Assembly (NCBI RefSeq): GCF_002834385.1 | Contig: NZ_PITQ01000008.1 | Location: 1-64,000, forward strand | Length of the DNA stretch: 64,000 nucleotides | Source of the DNA: Rahnella sp. AA | Lineage (GTDB): Bacteria; Pseudomonadota; Gammaproteobacteria; Enterobacterales; Enterobacteriaceae | Reading direction: 5' to 3' | In this document: in pieces, positions 52,725-61,538 of the stretch | How positions within the stretch are numbered: position 1 is the stretch's first letter | Layout: the number at the start of each line of letters is the position of its first letter | Translations under genes and position numbers: made by a program | The notes under the pieces: model-generated | The model's database searches: none | Told to the model about the DNA's origin: nothing | What the model saw: the letters and a program-made list of their open reading frames with translations, nothing else

Positions 52725-54356
52725 TTGCGCTATTTATTTCCGAAGATCAGTTATTTTAAGCTGACTTTGCTCTTGACCCTGTACTTTACCTTTGTCGTTA
52801 ACCTGCCGATTTTATTGCACTTTTACCGCATACTGCATGCGTTACCTGCTTATAATCTGGCCTTTGCCCTGACCATTCCGGTTGTGCTGTTTGCCGCACT
52901 GAACTTTGTTTTCACCCCGTTCAGCTTCCGTCCGTTGCTTAAGCCTTTCTTTATTATCGTACTGCCCGTCAGTGCGCTTGCCAGTTTCGCAATGCTGACC
53001 TATCAGGTCGTATTTGACCGCGGCATGATTGAAAATATTCTTGAAACGCAGTCGGCTGAAGCAAGCTCTTATCTGAATCTGAAAGTGGTGTTGTGGTTTG
53101 TCTTTACCGGCGTCCTGCCTGCCATTTTGCTCTTCCTGACGCCCGTCAGTTATGAAAAAACCCGCCTGCGCCGCCTCGGTGTTCGCCTGGTGTCGATGGT
53201 CATTTCATTGCTGGTTGTCGCCTCTGTCGCGGGAATTTTCTACAAAGATTACGCATCGGTTGGCCGCAATAACCGCACGCTGAATCTGGAAATTGTGCCG
53301 ACAAACTATCTGTACAGCGCATTCCAGTACATGAATCACCGTTACTTCACCCCGAAAATGCCGTTCCAGACCCTCGGTAACGATGCAAAACTGGTGCAGC
53401 AGCCGGGTCAGAAACCGAATCTGGTCTTCCTCATTGTGGGTGAAACCGCACGGGCACAAAACCAGTCATCAAACGGTTATGCGAAGCCGACTAACCAATA
53501 CACTCAGGCAATCCCTGATGTGGTGTATTTCAATAAAATGACATCATGCGGCACCGCAACGGCCATTTCCGTTCCCTGCATGTTTTCAAATATGAAACGC
53601 ACCAGCTACGACGCCAACCGGGCGCGTAACAGCGAAGGGCTGCTGGATATCCTGCATAAAGCAGGGGTTTCTGTATTCTGGAAAGATAACGACGAAGGCT
53701 GTAAAGGCGTGTGTGACCGTGTACCGAACGTCACTATTGATACCAGCAAAGACGGTAAATTCTGCGATGGTGATACCTGCTATGACATGGCGCTGATGCA
53801 GAATGTCGATGACGATATCAAGCCGGATGGCAAAAACACGCTGATCGCCCTGCATCTTATCGGCAGTCACGGTCCGACTTATTACAAACGTTACCCGCCT
53901 GAGTTTCGTCAGTTCACGCCTGATTGCCCGCGCAGCGATATCGAAAACTGCTCGCAGGAACAATTGGTGAATACTTACGACAATACCCTGCTGTACACTG
54001 ATTATCTGGTGTCTCAGGTTATTGAAAAAGCGAAACAATATCAGGATAAGTATAACGTGGCGGTCATTTATCTTTCCGATCACGGTGAATCTTTGGGTGA
54101 AAACGGTCTGTATTTGCACGGCACGCCATACAGTGTTGCGCCAGCTCAGCAGACTCATGTCCCGATGTTGTTCTGGCTATCCGATGGCTATGTGAAGGCG
54201 CAGGGCATCGATATGCAATGCCTGAAGGCCAACGCTGCACAGAAAGATGTGTCGCAGGACAACCTGTTCCACACCGTGCTCAGCGCGATGAATGTGCAGA
54301 CTTCGGAACGTGATCCTCAACTGGATATTCTTGCCGCCTGCCAGGCTGCACACTGA
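52725..54356 (+). CDS. eptA: Lipid A phosphoethanolamine transferase
   Basis: A 543-residue inner-membrane enzyme that transfers phosphoethanolamine to lipid A, lowering polymyxin binding. Five N-terminal helices are followed by a periplasmic sulfatase-like domain. The metal ligand Glu240 (V-G-E-T-A-R) and catalytic Thr279 (S-C-G-T-A-T-A-I-S-V-P-C-M-F-S) are 39 residues apart, as Glu246 and Thr285 are in MCR-1. The D-H-G-E-S-L-G motif supplies more zinc ligands, and several Cys pairs fit the conserved disulfides. The start is TTG, preceded by GGGAG. A near-perfect PmrA box lies upstream, so two-component control is expected. No pmrAB genes are adjacent. Confidence 0.92.
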   Translation: MRYLFPKISYFKLTLLLTLYFTFVVNLPILLHFYRILHALPAYNLAFALTIPVVLFAALNFVFTPFSFRPLLKPFFIIVLPVSALASFAMLTYQVVFDRGMIENILETQSAEASSYLNLKVVLWFVFTGVLPAILLFLTPVSYEKTRLRRLGVRLVSMVISLLVVASVAGIFYKDYASVGRNNRTLNLEIVPTNYLYSAFQYMNHRYFTPKMPFQTLGNDAKLVQQPGQKPNLVFLIVGETARAQNQSSNGYAKPTNQYTQAIPDVVYFNKMTSCGTATAISVPCMFSNMKRTSYDANRARNSEGLLDILHKAGVSVFWKDNDEGCKGVCDRVPNVTIDTSKDGKFCDGDTCYDMALMQNVDDDIKPDGKNTLIALHLIGSHGPTYYKRYPPEFRQFTPDCPRSDIENCSQEQLVNTYDNTLLYTDYLVSQVIEKAKQYQDKYNVAVIYLSDHGESLGENGLYLHGTPYSVAPAQQTHVPMLFWLSDGYVKAQGIDMQCLKANAAQKDVSQDNLFHTVLSAMNVQTSERDPQLDILAACQAAH

Positions 54357-54379
54357 TATTCATCCGGTGTACTAAAAAC

Positions 54380-54410
54380 GGTTTGCTGCCGTGCATCAGG
54401 GCAGCAAACC
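54380..54410. terminator. Shared hairpin between eptA and the LysR gene
   Basis: GGTTTGCTGCC (54380-54390) and GGCAGCAAACC (54400-54410) form an 11-base stem overlapping the LysR stop at 54396. On the minus strand it is followed by GTTTTTAG, a usable T run. It also lies 24 bases after the eptA stop. Confidence 0.75.
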
Positions 54411-55292
54411 GCACTCCGCCAGGATACTTTTCGACAGTGCGCTGACAGTTTGATCAAACCGCTCGGATTCATCATCCATCACCATGTACAACGCAGTTTG
54501 CCGTACTGTTCTGGCAGACAGCGCCAGAAGGCTGAGCGCCCCATTCTCCAGCGCATCCTTCACACTTTCCTGCGGCAACCAGCCATACCCCACACCAACG
54601 GCAATCGCTTCCATCGCAGCCCCCACCGTGGTGAATGTCCAGTTCGCTACCGTGCCTGCCGGGCGGTGACCGGTATCGGGTAAATGCCGGTCGGCGACGC
54701 TGATGAGCGGGAAACGCGCCAGATCTTGTGCTGTCAGCGGAACAGGCAGCGCCAGTAACGGATGATCGCTTTTCGCTATCGGAACAAAATCTACATCCAG
54801 TAAGAAACGTCCATGAATGGCATTTTCCGGTGCCAGCGTGGTGATGTATAAATCCGCCGAGCGTTCCCTGAGCTGCCCGACGCTTTCGCCGCGCAGGATT
54901 TCCGTCAGATGCACCCGTGTATCCGGAAACTGCGTCTGAAAGTTTTTGAGGGCGCGGAACAGGCGGTTCTTGGGGAAGACACTGTCAACCACCAGGCTCA
55001 GTTCAGTGCGCACCCCATCTTTCAACCCGGCGGCACGATGCTCAAGCTGCAAAAAAGCGGAAATTAGCGGAGTCGCCTGCGTCAGCAGCGCACGCCCTTG
55101 CTCCGTCAGCGTAGCTTTGCGTCCGTTGATTTCCAGCAAGCGTAGCCCGAGACGATCCTGTAACCCGCTTAGCGCATAACTGACCGACGACTGGCTGCGG
55201 TTAAGCACCACGGCAGCCTGCGCGTAGCTCCCTTGTTCTGTTACCGTCTGTAAAACTACCCACTGCTCGAGTGTGGTACGTGGAAGTGCCAT
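54396..55292 (-). CDS. LysR family regulator, probable activator of padC
   Basis: A 298-residue LysR protein with helix-turn-helix L-N-R-S-Q-S-S-V-S-Y-A-L-S-G-L and a periplasmic-binding-type effector domain from about residue 92. It is divergent from the phenolic acid decarboxylase gene, and a perfect 12-base inverted repeat with T-N11-A form lies in between. It probably senses a hydroxycinnamic acid and activates padC. Many phenolic acid decarboxylase genes of Gram-positive bacteria use PadR instead, while enterobacteria often use a LysR protein. The start is preceded by an AGAG-like site within the inter-gene region. Confidence 0.87.
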   Translation of the reverse strand: MALPRTTLEQWVVLQTVTEQGSYAQAAVVLNRSQSSVSYALSGLQDRLGLRLLEINGRKATLTEQGRALLTQATPLISAFLQLEHRAAGLKDGVRTELSLVVDSVFPKNRLFRALKNFQTQFPDTRVHLTEILRGESVGQLRERSADLYITTLAPENAIHGRFLLDVDFVPIAKSDHPLLALPVPLTAQDLARFPLISVADRHLPDTGHRPAGTVANWTFTTVGAAMEAIAVGVGYGWLPQESVKDALENGALSLLALSARTVRQTALYMVMDDESERFDQTVSALSKSILAECGLLP

Positions 55293-55312
55293 TTATTTGC
55301 TCTCACTGACAA

Positions 55313-55341
55313 AAAAACAATCTAAATTGTAGATTGTTTTT
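55313..55341. promoter_or_regulatory. LysR-type operator, 12-base perfect inverted repeat
   Basis: AAAAACAATCTA at 55313-55324 is an exact inverted repeat of TAGATTGTTTTT at 55330-55341, with spacer AATTG. The core ATCTA-N5-TAGAT fits the LysR T-N11-A box. It lies between the divergent LysR gene and padC, about 20 bases before the regulator start and 95 before padC. Confidence 0.8.
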
Positions 55342-55435
55342 ATCTAATATCACCGTTTTTATATCAACTTTTTAGCAGGTAATATTCTTATCAACGAAAC
55401 AAAACGTTTCCCCCTACAGCACGTTAAGGAGAATT

Positions 55436-55945
55436 ATGATGAGCAGCTTTGATAAACATGACCTGAGCGGTTTTGTCGGCAAACACGTTGTTTATACCTA
55501 TGACAACGGCTGGAACTATGAAATTTATGTTAAAAATGCCGAAACGCTGGATTACCGTATTCACAGCGGTATTGTGGGTAATCGCTGGGTAAAAGACCAG
55601 AGAGCCTATATCGTGCGTGTCGCTTCAGATGTGTACAAAATTTCGTGGACAGAACCGACCGGCACTGACGTCAGCCTGATTGTGAACCTGGGGGATAAAG
55701 TCTTCCATGGCACTATTTTCTTCCCACGTTGGATCATCAACAACCCGGAAAAAACCATCTGTTTCCAGAATGACCATATCCCGTTGATGAATTCATATCG
55801 CGATGCCGGACCGGCTTACCCGACTGAGGTGATTGACGAATTCGCCACCATCACCTTCGTTCGCGATTGTGGTGCTGATAACGATACAGTGATCGACTGT
55901 GCCGCCAATGAACTGCCGGCCAACTTCCCCGACAATCTGCGTTAA
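55436..55945 (+). CDS. padC: Phenolic acid decarboxylase
   Basis: A 169-residue enzyme that decarboxylates p-coumaric, ferulic and caffeic acids to vinylphenols without a cofactor. The family signature Y-x-Y-D-N-G-W-N-Y-E-I-Y near the start and the later W-T-E-P-T-G-T-D-V-S-L are intact, and the length is typical. AAGGAG lies four bases before the first ATG and seven before an adjacent in-frame ATG at 55439, the likelier start. It is expressed divergently from a LysR gene. The gene suits a plant-associated or soil bacterium that detoxifies lignin-derived acids. Confidence 0.93.
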   Translation: MMSSFDKHDLSGFVGKHVVYTYDNGWNYEIYVKNAETLDYRIHSGIVGNRWVKDQRAYIVRVASDVYKISWTEPTGTDVSLIVNLGDKVFHGTIFFPRWIINNPEKTICFQNDHIPLMNSYRDAGPAYPTEVIDEFATITFVRDCGADNDTVIDCAANELPANFPDNLR

Positions 55946-55962
55946 TCGCTTAAACCCCATAA

Positions 55963-55993
55963 AAAACCGCAGCGCATTTCGGGCTGCGGTTTT
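55963..55993. terminator. Terminator between padC and the hydrolase gene
   Basis: AAAACCGCAGC (55963-55973) and GCTGCGGTTTT (55983-55993) form an 11-base stem with A-rich and T-rich flanks, serving both convergent genes. Confidence 0.85.
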
Positions 55994-56007
55994 ATTCTGA
56001 AGTAAAA

Positions 56008-57021
56008 TCAGTGCGCCAGCGTTTTCAGCAAGGTGGCATTGAATTTTTCCGGTTCTTCCATTTGTGGCGCATGCCCCAGGCCTTTAAATTCAATCAGTTT
56101 CGCATGCGGGATCATCTTCGCTACCTGTTTTCCCAGCACATTGTAGTGGCCTATTTTAGCCTTCACCGCCGGTGGCGCAATGTCGCTGCCAATTGCCGTC
56201 GTATCTGACGTGCCAATCATCAGCGTCGTCGGAACGCGCAGGTTTTTGAATTCGTAGAATACCGGCTGGGTAAAAATCATGTCGTAAATCAGCGCCGAGT
56301 TCCACGCAACCAATTTATGCCCCGGCCCATTATTGAGCCCCGCCAGCATATCCACCCAACGATCATATTCCGGCTTCCACTTATTCACGTAATAAGTTTT
56401 AAGCTCATACTGTCTGATGCTGTCGGCTGATGTTTTTAGCTCACGGTCATACCACTGATCTACCGTCCTGAATGGCACACCCTTCGCTTTCCAGTCTTCC
56501 AGACCTATCGGATTCACCAGCACCAGTTTTGAAACTTCCGGCGCAAACATCAGGCTGTAACGCGTTGCCAGCATCCCACCGGTCGAATGCCCGACAATCA
56601 CGGCTTTGGTGATCTTCAGGCTTTTAAGCAATTCATGAGTATTGATCGCCAGTTGCTGGAAACTGTACTGATAATGCTCCGGCTTAGTAGAAGAACAGAA
56701 TCCGACCTGATCGGGCGCGATCACGCGATATCCGCTGCCCACCAGCGCTTTGATCGTATCCCCCCAGGTCGCTGCGCAGAAGTTTTTCCCGTGCATCAGC
56801 ACCACTGTCTGACCATTTTTTCGCCCCACCGGGGAGACATCGAGGTACCCCATCTGCAACGGCGCACCCTGTGAGTTGAAGGAAAATTGTTTCAGCGGAT
56901 ACGGGTAGTCAAAACCCTGTAATTGCGGCCCGTAGCTGGGCGCATCGGCAGCCACTGCGGCACCGGTAACAGAAAAGGATAAGGCAGCGGCACAAAAGAG
57001 CAGTTTAAAACGGGGAAGCAT
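56008..57021 (-). CDS. Exported alpha/beta hydrolase
   Basis: A 337-residue alpha/beta-fold hydrolase with a Sec signal peptide (F-C-A-A-A-L-S-F-S-V-T-G-A-A-V-A-A). The oxyanion strand is V-V-L-M-H-G, the nucleophile elbow is G-H-S-T-G-G with Ser146, and a C-terminal G-L-G-H-A supplies the His. The lid region is Trp/Tyr-rich, which fits an ester or lactone substrate. It would act in the periplasm or outside the cell. The substrate is unknown and the genes on either side do not help. It is distinct from the cytoplasmic lactonase at 61539. Confidence 0.85.
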   Translation of the reverse strand: MLPRFKLLFCAAALSFSVTGAAVAADAPSYGPQLQGFDYPYPLKQFSFNSQGAPLQMGYLDVSPVGRKNGQTVVLMHGKNFCAATWGDTIKALVGSGYRVIAPDQVGFCSSTKPEHYQYSFQQLAINTHELLKSLKITKAVIVGHSTGGMLATRYSLMFAPEVSKLVLVNPIGLEDWKAKGVPFRTVDQWYDRELKTSADSIRQYELKTYYVNKWKPEYDRWVDMLAGLNNGPGHKLVAWNSALIYDMIFTQPVFYEFKNLRVPTTLMIGTSDTTAIGSDIAPPAVKAKIGHYNVLGKQVAKMIPHAKLIEFKGLGHAPQMEEPEKFNATLLKTLAH

Positions 57022-57113
57022 CGGGTTGTCCTGGTATCGTTATCTGACAGGCAGCGTAAAGGTTTATGCTACAAACTTTACGCTACCAGGAAAACCGTTA
57101 AAAGTGACGGGCC

Positions 57114-57809
57114 TCAGTCTTTAGATTGCAGAATGTTACGGTAGATCAGGCCGCCAGCCACGCCGCCGACAACCGGCATCAGCCAGAACATCCAAAGTTG
57201 CTGTATTGCCCAGGTCCCCTGAAACAGCGCCACTGCTGTACTACGCGCCGGGTTCACCGAGGTATTGGTGACAGGAATGCTGATGAGATGGATAAGAGTT
57301 AACGCCAGGCCGATGGCGACAGGCGCAAAACCGGCCGGAGCGCGTTTGTCCGTCGCACCGTGGATCACAATCAGGAAAATGGCGGTTAGAACACCTTCAC
57401 ATATCATCGCAGCGGCAAGGCTGTAACCACCAGGGGAGTGCTCGCCATAACCGTTAGAAGCAAAACCACTCGTCGTAGCATTAAAATCCGCATGCCCGCT
57501 GGCAATCACGTACAACACAGCCGCCGCCGCAATACCGCCAAGAACCTGAGAAATAATATAAGGCACCACATCATTGCCAGGAATTCGTCCACCCGCAAAT
57601 AAACCCAAAGTCACCGCCGGATTAAAATGGCCACCCGAAATATGACCCACAGCAAATGCCATCGTTAACACCGTCAGGCCAAACGCCAGCGCCACACCTG
57701 CAAAACCAATGCCCAGCGCAGGAAAACCCGCCGCAAAAAAAGCGCTGCCGCAGCCGCCAAAAACCAAAACAAACGTGCCGATAAACTCAGCAGATAATTT
57801 CCTAAACAT
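57114..57809 (-). CDS. aqpZ: Aquaporin Z water channel
   Basis: A 231-residue water channel of standard AqpZ length with six membrane helices and two half-helices. The NPA motifs are at residues 63-65 (H-F-N-P-A-V) and 186-188 (V-N-P-A-R-S), and the selectivity filter includes Arg189 and His174. The start [12 protein letters not shown] is the AqpZ pattern. The ATG read from 57809 has AGGGG upstream; six extra codons in the open frame were not used. Confidence 0.92.
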   Translation of the reverse strand: MFRKLSAEFIGTFVLVFGGCGSAFFAAGFPALGIGFAGVALAFGLTVLTMAFAVGHISGGHFNPAVTLGLFAGGRIPGNDVVPYIISQVLGGIAAAAVLYVIASGHADFNATTSGFASNGYGEHSPGGYSLAAAMICEGVLTAIFLIVIHGATDKRAPAGFAPVAIGLALTLIHLISIPVTNTSVNPARSTAVALFQGTWAIQQLWMFWLMPVVGGVAGGLIYRNILQSKD

Positions 57810-58067
57810 ATAAAACCCCTTTACCATAAACTGTAAATTTCACCAAAGACCACAAGAACAAACTCACAATCCGGCGAAAAACGGGATAATACGCTTTAAA
57901 AATTTTAATAATACAAAAAATAGTTGAAGGGTTATCCATTCATGATTTGTATCAAATACAGGTTTATCACTGGTGTGAATTTGACCTTCTTACTGCGGCG
58001 GTGACAGTGGATAACACCATTATGGGTTATATTAACTGGACGAAACTTCTATCTCTGACCCTTACTG

Positions 58068-59606
58068 GTGGATATCTCTTTGGCCTTAAACTGGTTAAAC
58101 CAACCACGTATCAGAATTTGCCTTTCATTGCTGGCATTCATTGTCGTCGCTGCACTCGGGATTCTGGCCATTTCCTGGCAAACCGCCCAGGGGTTACGCC
58201 GTGATGCCGGGGCAAGTTTGCAGCAATCCGTAAGACTGGTAGATATGACGCTGGATAATGCTGCCAGAGCGACCGCTGCCGTTGAAAATCTGATCGGCAC
58301 CCCCTGCACTCAGGACACCATCCAGGCACTGCGCTGGCAGGTCGCCAGCGTACCGAATGTCCGTACGGTTAATCTTTATCGCCAGAACACGATTTACTGC
58401 GCCTCACTATTTGGCGAGCGGACTGACGATATCTCCACGGATAAATATGTCGGCGGGAAACTGATGCTGATGAGCGGCAATGCCGTTACGCCAAATCACC
58501 CGCTTATTGCGTATCGCCACGACGTTAACGGCAGCGGCGTGCTGGTTGGGGTCGACGGTTATTTTTTGCATAACATTTTGGAACTGCTCAGCACCCATGC
58601 TTACCTGATATTGCAGGTAGGCAACCAGTGGATGGACAATAAGGGTAAAATTCACACCAGCGATAGCTGGCCTGAGGGGGAACGAATGGTGCTCACCTCT
58701 GAGCATTACCCTTATGAAATGCGGTTAGTGATCCGTAAAAGCGATCACTGGCGCTATATTTTTGATTACGCGACCGTCAGCCTTATTTTATTCCCGCTGG
58801 TCAGCATTTTTATCGCCTTTATGACGTATGCCCAACTGGGACGGGTGGGCAACCCGACGTCTGCGTTGAAAGAAGCGCTGGAAAAGAAACAGTTTATTCC
58901 CTACCTGCAACCCGTCGTTGACGGCACAAATCACCAGATTACCGGGGCTGAAGTCCTGATGCGTTGGCAACATCCGCAATCCGGGCTAATTCCGCCATAC
59001 CAGTTTATCCCGCTGGCCGAAGAGAGCGGCCTGATTGTGCCGATGACCCGGTTGATCATGGCTCAGGTGCGCGATCAGTTCGGCCCGCTGGCCGCACAGT
59101 TGCCGAAAAATTTCCATTTTGGTTTTAATATCTGCGCAAGCCATTTTAAAGACCTCACACTGGCTGAAGACTGCAAAGCCTTCATCAACGCCTTCAAAGA
59201 GAATCCGATCAATCTGGTGCTGGAACTGACCGAACGCGAACTTATTGAACCCGGGGAGATCACGCACAGCCTGTTCAACGCACTGCGCCGGATGGGGGTA
59301 TTGATTGCTATGGATGACTTTGGCACAGGGCATTCCAGCCTGGCCTATCTGCAAAAGTTTCATATCGATATTCTGAAGATCGACCAAAGTTTTATTGGGC
59401 GGATCGGCACCGATGCGCTGGCAGGGCATATCGTCGATAACGTGATTGATCTGGCTAAACGCCTGCAAATGATTATTGTCGCGGAAGGTATTGAGACACA
59501 AACCCAGGTCGATTACCTCGCGCCTTATCGCCTGGAATTTTTACAAGGTTACTTTTTTGGCAAGCCGGTGGCTCCCGTTGAATTCATCGAAAAATGGCTG
59601 GAGTGA
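58068..59606 (+). CDS. c-di-GMP phosphodiesterase with CSS-type periplasmic domain and EAL domain
   Basis: A 512-residue inner-membrane protein. TM1 (about 17-37) and TM2 (233-254) bracket a periplasmic domain with Cys80 and Cys111; Cys111 lies in C-A-S-L, close to the C-S-S motif of redox-regulated EAL proteins. The EAL domain keeps its catalytic residues: Glu295 (A-E-V-L, a variant of E-A-L), Asn354, Glu386, D-D-F-G-T-G at 416-421, Lys437 and Glu473. It should hydrolyse c-di-GMP and so promote motility over biofilm. The start is GTG, and the ribosome site is weak; no ATG start is available before residue 60. Confidence 0.87.
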   Translation: MDISLALNWLNQPRIRICLSLLAFIVVAALGILAISWQTAQGLRRDAGASLQQSVRLVDMTLDNAARATAAVENLIGTPCTQDTIQALRWQVASVPNVRTVNLYRQNTIYCASLFGERTDDISTDKYVGGKLMLMSGNAVTPNHPLIAYRHDVNGSGVLVGVDGYFLHNILELLSTHAYLILQVGNQWMDNKGKIHTSDSWPEGERMVLTSEHYPYEMRLVIRKSDHWRYIFDYATVSLILFPLVSIFIAFMTYAQLGRVGNPTSALKEALEKKQFIPYLQPVVDGTNHQITGAEVLMRWQHPQSGLIPPYQFIPLAEESGLIVPMTRLIMAQVRDQFGPLAAQLPKNFHFGFNICASHFKDLTLAEDCKAFINAFKENPINLVLELTERELIEPGEITHSLFNALRRMGVLIAMDDFGTGHSSLAYLQKFHIDILKIDQSFIGRIGTDALAGHIVDNVIDLAKRLQMIIVAEGIETQTQVDYLAPYRLEFLQGYFFGKPVAPVEFIEKWLE

Positions 59607-59785
59607 TTTCCAGCCATCGCCCGCATCTGTACATAATAAATCCTGCCGCGGGTCACAGTTCAAAGTCCGGGTTAGCGGCACTATAAGTTCAGTTGTGCTA
59701 TGACCGTGAGAAAATAAGTTAACAAAACACCTGCAATTATGTTTTCAATGGCTTAGTTCAATATATGGCTGTGAAGGAATACCTC

Positions 59786-59977
59786 ATGAAAAACATCCCC
59801 ATTGAAGGTGAAAGTGTTCAGATCGGTTTTAAAGATGGTCTTTATGTTTCTTTTTCAGATACTTATCACGATGGAAAAGTAGAGCATATCGACCGTGACG
59901 CCTTTATTGCATTGCTGGCAAAAGAGTTCAAAACAACCTCAGAGAATATCGAAATACAAGTCAGCAATTACATTTAA
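59786..59977 (+). CDS. Small protein of unknown function
   Basis: A 63-residue soluble protein beginning M-K-N-I-P-I-E-G-E-S-V-Q-I-G-F-K-D-G-L-Y. It looks like a short beta-alpha fold with an acidic C-terminal helix (R-D-A-F-I-A-L-L-A-K-E-F). AAGGA lies seven bases before the ATG at 59786, which I prefer to the earlier in-frame ATG at 59765. There is no signal peptide and no Cys. I do not recognise the family. It lies alone between the EAL gene and mtfA. Confidence 0.6.
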   Translation: MKNIPIEGESVQIGFKDGLYVSFSDTYHDGKVEHIDRDAFIALLAKEFKTTSENIEIQVSNYI

Positions 59978-60281
59978 CCGTTCTGGTGCCGGGCTGAGAA
60001 TAACAGTTTCAGCCTGTCGGATTGATATATCAGCCTCATTCAGGAGCATTCCGTGCCTGCGAATCATATGCACTGCGGGCACGCTTTGAACCAGCAACTA
60101 GAATAATAACGTGAGCTACGTCTTATAAGATGCGTGCGGTTTTTGCTTAAAATCCGCTGATGTGTAACATCCACACAGAATCAGTCCGATAGCGAAGCTA
60201 ACTTGTTGAAGTTACTTGTATTGGAGTAATCTGGCGGAGAACCCTGCTGACAATCCGAATGATCACTTTGCGAGCAAGATG
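59978..60281. other. Intergenic region upstream of mtfA
   Basis: A 304-base gap with no hairpin terminator, repeat or RNA gene that I can see. A TTG-started extension of the mtfA frame covers the last 66 bases but has no ribosome site. Confidence 0.45.
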
Positions 60282-61058
60282 ATGATTAAGTGGCCGTGGA
60301 AAGCGAATGACCTGAAAATTGAGAAATCAGACGCATGGAATGATGCGCTGAAAATCCCACTTTTATCCTCCCTGAATGAGTCGGAGAAAGCGCGCCTGGT
60401 TCAGATTGCCAGCCAGCTTATGCATCAAAAAAGGCTGGTTCCTTTGCAGGGAATTACGCTGACAGAACAGATGCAGGCCCGCATCGCGTTATTGTTCGCG
60501 CTACCGGTAATGGAGCTCGGCGCATCATGGCTCGACGGTTTCCATGAGATTCTGCTCTACCCTTCCCCTTTCGTGGTGGATTCACCGTGGCAGGATGAAA
60601 ACGGGCTGGTGCACGCAGGCTCGCAAATTCATGCCGGCCAGAGCTGGGATCAGGGTCCGATCGTCCTTAACTGGCAGGATATCGAAGACTCGTTCGACAA
60701 CTCCGGATTTAACCTGATAATCCACGAAGCCGCCCACAAACTGGATATGCGCAATGGTGGCGAAGTCAGCGGTGTTCCACCAATCCCGCTGCGCGAAGTG
60801 GTTTCGTGGGAGCATGATTTGCAGGCTGCTATGCAAAATTTGCAAGATGAGATTGATACTGTCGGCGAAGAAGCCGCGAGCATGGACGCCTATGCCGCCA
60901 CCGATCCGGCAGAATGTTTTGCCGTGCTGTCTGAATACTTCTTTAGTGCGCCAGAGTTGCTTTCTGAACGTTTTCCGCTGGTATACGGCCATTTCACCCG
61001 TTTTTATCTGCAGGACCCGCTGGCAAGGCAACTTCGCGGCCAGCGCTGTGATTGTTAA
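60282..61058 (+). CDS. mtfA: Mlc titration factor A, zinc metallopeptidase
   Basis: A 258-residue cytosolic zinc peptidase. The start M-I-K-W-P-W-K is identical to Escherichia coli MtfA, which fixes the ATG at 60282 (an adjacent ATG at 60279 is possible). The active-site H-E-A-A-H is at residues 148-152, with a third ligand expected near the later D-P-A-E-C-F. MtfA binds and inactivates the glucose-PTS repressor Mlc, linking sugar uptake to ptsG expression. The C-terminus diverges and ends C-D-C. It lies immediately before tRNA-Asn, as mtfA does near asn tRNA genes in other enterobacteria. Confidence 0.93.
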   Translation: MIKWPWKANDLKIEKSDAWNDALKIPLLSSLNESEKARLVQIASQLMHQKRLVPLQGITLTEQMQARIALLFALPVMELGASWLDGFHEILLYPSPFVVDSPWQDENGLVHAGSQIHAGQSWDQGPIVLNWQDIEDSFDNSGFNLIIHEAAHKLDMRNGGEVSGVPPIPLREVVSWEHDLQAAMQNLQDEIDTVGEEAASMDAYAATDPAECFAVLSEYFFSAPELLSERFPLVYGHFTRFYLQDPLARQLRGQRCDC

Positions 61059-61201
61059 ATCGCGCGCTGAAGCCCAGTTTATGCCAGAAAAGTGGCTTTT
61101 TATGACGGTATTGATTAGTTGCTGAGCAGTCGGATGCTTTTGTCGAATTTAGCGTTGACACTCCATGGCCCTCTGGATATTATGCGCCCCGTTCACACGA
61201 T

Positions 61202-61277
61202 TCCTCTGTAGTTCAGTCGGTAGAACGGCGGACTGTTAATCCGTATGTCACTGGTTCGAGTCCAGTCAGAGGAGCCA
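61202..61277 (+). tRNA. tRNA-Asn (anticodon GTT)
   Basis: A complete cloverleaf of 76 bases. The acceptor stem TCCTCTG pairs with CAGAGGA, the anticodon arm is GCGGA-CTGTTAA-TCCGT with GTT at 61235-61237, the T-arm has GGTTCGAGTCC, and CCA is encoded at the 3' end (61275-61277). A strong terminator follows. In Yersinia and Escherichia this kind of tRNA-Asn is the attachment site of the high-pathogenicity island and related integrative elements. Confidence 0.97.
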
Positions 61278-61286
61278 AATTTAGAG

Positions 61287-61316
61287 AAGCCCGCTTAGGA
61301 AACTAAGCGGGCTTTT
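61287..61316 (+). terminator. Terminator of tRNA-Asn
   Basis: AAGCCCGCTTAG (61287-61298), a GAAA tetraloop, and CTAAGCGGGCTT (61303-61314) followed by Ts. A perfect 12-base stem ten bases after the tRNA. Confidence 0.9.
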
Positions 61317-61538
61317 TGTTTTTTGGGTTAATTGTAGCTTTGAGCGAGTGGCGGACATATTGTCATTAAGCTGCCCACGGTTAAGGTGTGAGATGACTAT
61401 CGGGGCAATGAAGTATTCACAAGATGCACATGCAACGCTTAACGTTAAACATCCTTTAGACGCGATCCTGATCCTCGTAAGTACTTTTTTCGTTGCATTA
61501 AATTGCTCCAGAACCCTGTCTTTGTAGTGGCCATTTAC

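Noticed and set aside
61393..61527. 44-codon frame between tRNA-Asn and the lactonase, with AAGG before its ATG
   Set aside because: The sequence matches no family that I know and composition is like the surrounding non-coding DNA; evidence is too thin to call a gene.
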